Shown here one piece after another: positions 63,514 through 64,000 of a DNA stretch of 64,000 nucleotides. The notes beneath the pieces were generated by a model that made no database searches, was not told the DNA's origin, and saw only the letters and a program-made list of their open reading frames with translations. The position numbers and the translations under genes were made by a program. The stretch spans positions 1 through 64,000 of the forward strand of contig JAKSDI010000164.1 in the NCBI GenBank assembly GCA_022360175.1, written 5' to 3'. Each line of letters starts with the position of its first letter. Position 1 is the first letter of the stretch. The DNA comes from Chitinophagales bacterium. GTDB taxonomy: Bacteria > Bacteroidota > Bacteroidia > Chitinophagales > Saprospiraceae.

Positions 63514-64000
63514 ATGGGTGAGCAAAAAGACCAGATAAGAGAAACGATTAAATCTTTTTTGATCAAAGGAGAGGTAGCGGAAGCTTTAGATCAATTATAT
63601 AGCTATTCTTTGAAAATTGATGCTCACTTTTCGAATGAAGTATTATTGCTTATGCAGCGCTTTGAAGTGCTGAAAAAGAGGGATACTAGTGGCATTATAT
63701 CTACAAGTGATTATCAACTGGAGCATAATAAAATTGCTTCCTCGCTTTTATATCTTTTAGATCAAATACCTAATCCGCAAAGAGAAAGAACGCCAGCGAA
63801 AAAGAGAAGAGGAGGGAAACTATTGCATAATATTTCTTCCCAAATGCCTGTTGGGCTTGAGACTAAATGTGTTATAAGGATTGCTGAAAATGAGGAAATA
63901 GTCAAGGCATTTTTCAAAGTAGATGAAAATACGGTCATAGAAGATATACCTGTCTCTAAGGTGATGGAGGTGCAATTGATAGACTTTGCTAATGAGAAAA
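63514..64000 (+). CDS. EAD11-type effector-associated domain protein, N-terminal part only
   Basis: The first 162 codons of a gene cut by the right edge. Residues 8-92 match effector-associated domain 11 (EAD11): FLIKGEVAEALDQLYSY, NEVLLLMQRFEVLKKRDTSG, ISTSDYQLEHNKIASSLLYL. After a basic linker (ERTPAKKRRGG) comes a second domain starting LLHNISSQMPVGLETKCVIR with IAENEEIV and IPVSKVMEVQLIDF, which often follows EADs in Bacteroidota. EADs act as adaptors between sensor and effector parts in conflict and cell-death-like systems. The rest, perhaps an effector domain, lies outside the window. Confidence 0.75.
   Translation, partial: MGEQKDQIRETIKSFLIKGEVAEALDQLYSYSLKIDAHFSNEVLLLMQRFEVLKKRDTSGIISTSDYQLEHNKIASSLLYLLDQIPNPQRERTPAKKRRGGKLLHNISSQMPVGLETKCVIRIAENEEIVKAFFKVDENTVIEDIPVSKVMEVQLIDFANEK

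Overview
The window reads as chromosome of a Bacteroidota species, most likely in or near the Saprospirae. The pointers are several proteins with type IX secretion (T9SS) C-terminal sorting domains of both kinds (the GVYLMK type and the gliding-motility CHU_C type B), an adhesin with twelve SprB-like repeats and a choice-of-anchor L front end, an ECF sigma/FecR/TonB-receptor set, TAnnTTTG-like promoter boxes, moderately AT-rich DNA and long intergenic gaps. No rRNA, convincing tRNA, CRISPR array or prophage was seen. The organism assignment is inference from gene content only.

Layout. 1-20.7 kb is all on the minus strand: a cut-off CarboxypepD_reg-like protein; a TolB/TPR/AraC one-component regulator; a secreted subtilase with a small downstream lipoprotein resembling a detached subtilase prodomain; a CHU_C surface protein; then a CotH / TolC-like / HlyD / DUF4956 block; and a DUF4249 lipoprotein, TonB receptor, FecR and ECF sigma factor. 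21-28 kb is on plus: a B12-dependent class II ribonucleotide reductase behind a long structured leader, a FutA-like binding lipoprotein, a CPBP protease and an M1 peptidase.

28.3-34.3 kb (minus) is the most unusual part: a FkbM methyltransferase-GT2-sulfotransferase fusion, a small double zinc-knuckle protein, two DUF2589 paralogues and two paralogous acidic proteins I do not recognise, in close co-directional order. This is my best candidate for an undescribed system. After it come a cupin, two T9SS cargo paralogues with nearly identical tails, SppA, the 1818-residue SprB adhesin and an isoaspartyl peptidase. Next is an arsC-ankyrin lipoprotein-orphan McrC operon preceded by a possible short peptide gene and a strong terminator, then a YwqK/MORN lipoprotein, a PAS-AraC regulator, an SF1 helicase, a GH3-like/serine-hydrolase fusion, an AT-rich PD-(D/E)xK gene, a beta-propeller lipoprotein and the start of an EAD11-type conflict or signalling protein.

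The intergenic DNA is rich in repeats: a MITE-like family with TGAACTGGTTTA-type ends (three copies, one split by a second inverted-repeat element), another MITE-like element with AAGTAAGAGAGCA ends, REP-like palindromes, a roughly 410-bp ACTG-rich satellite, and a 460-bp tandem duplication that copied the 3' end of the helicase gene. Several ORFs that could be extended upstream have better internal starts (signal peptide or promoter position), and these were used.
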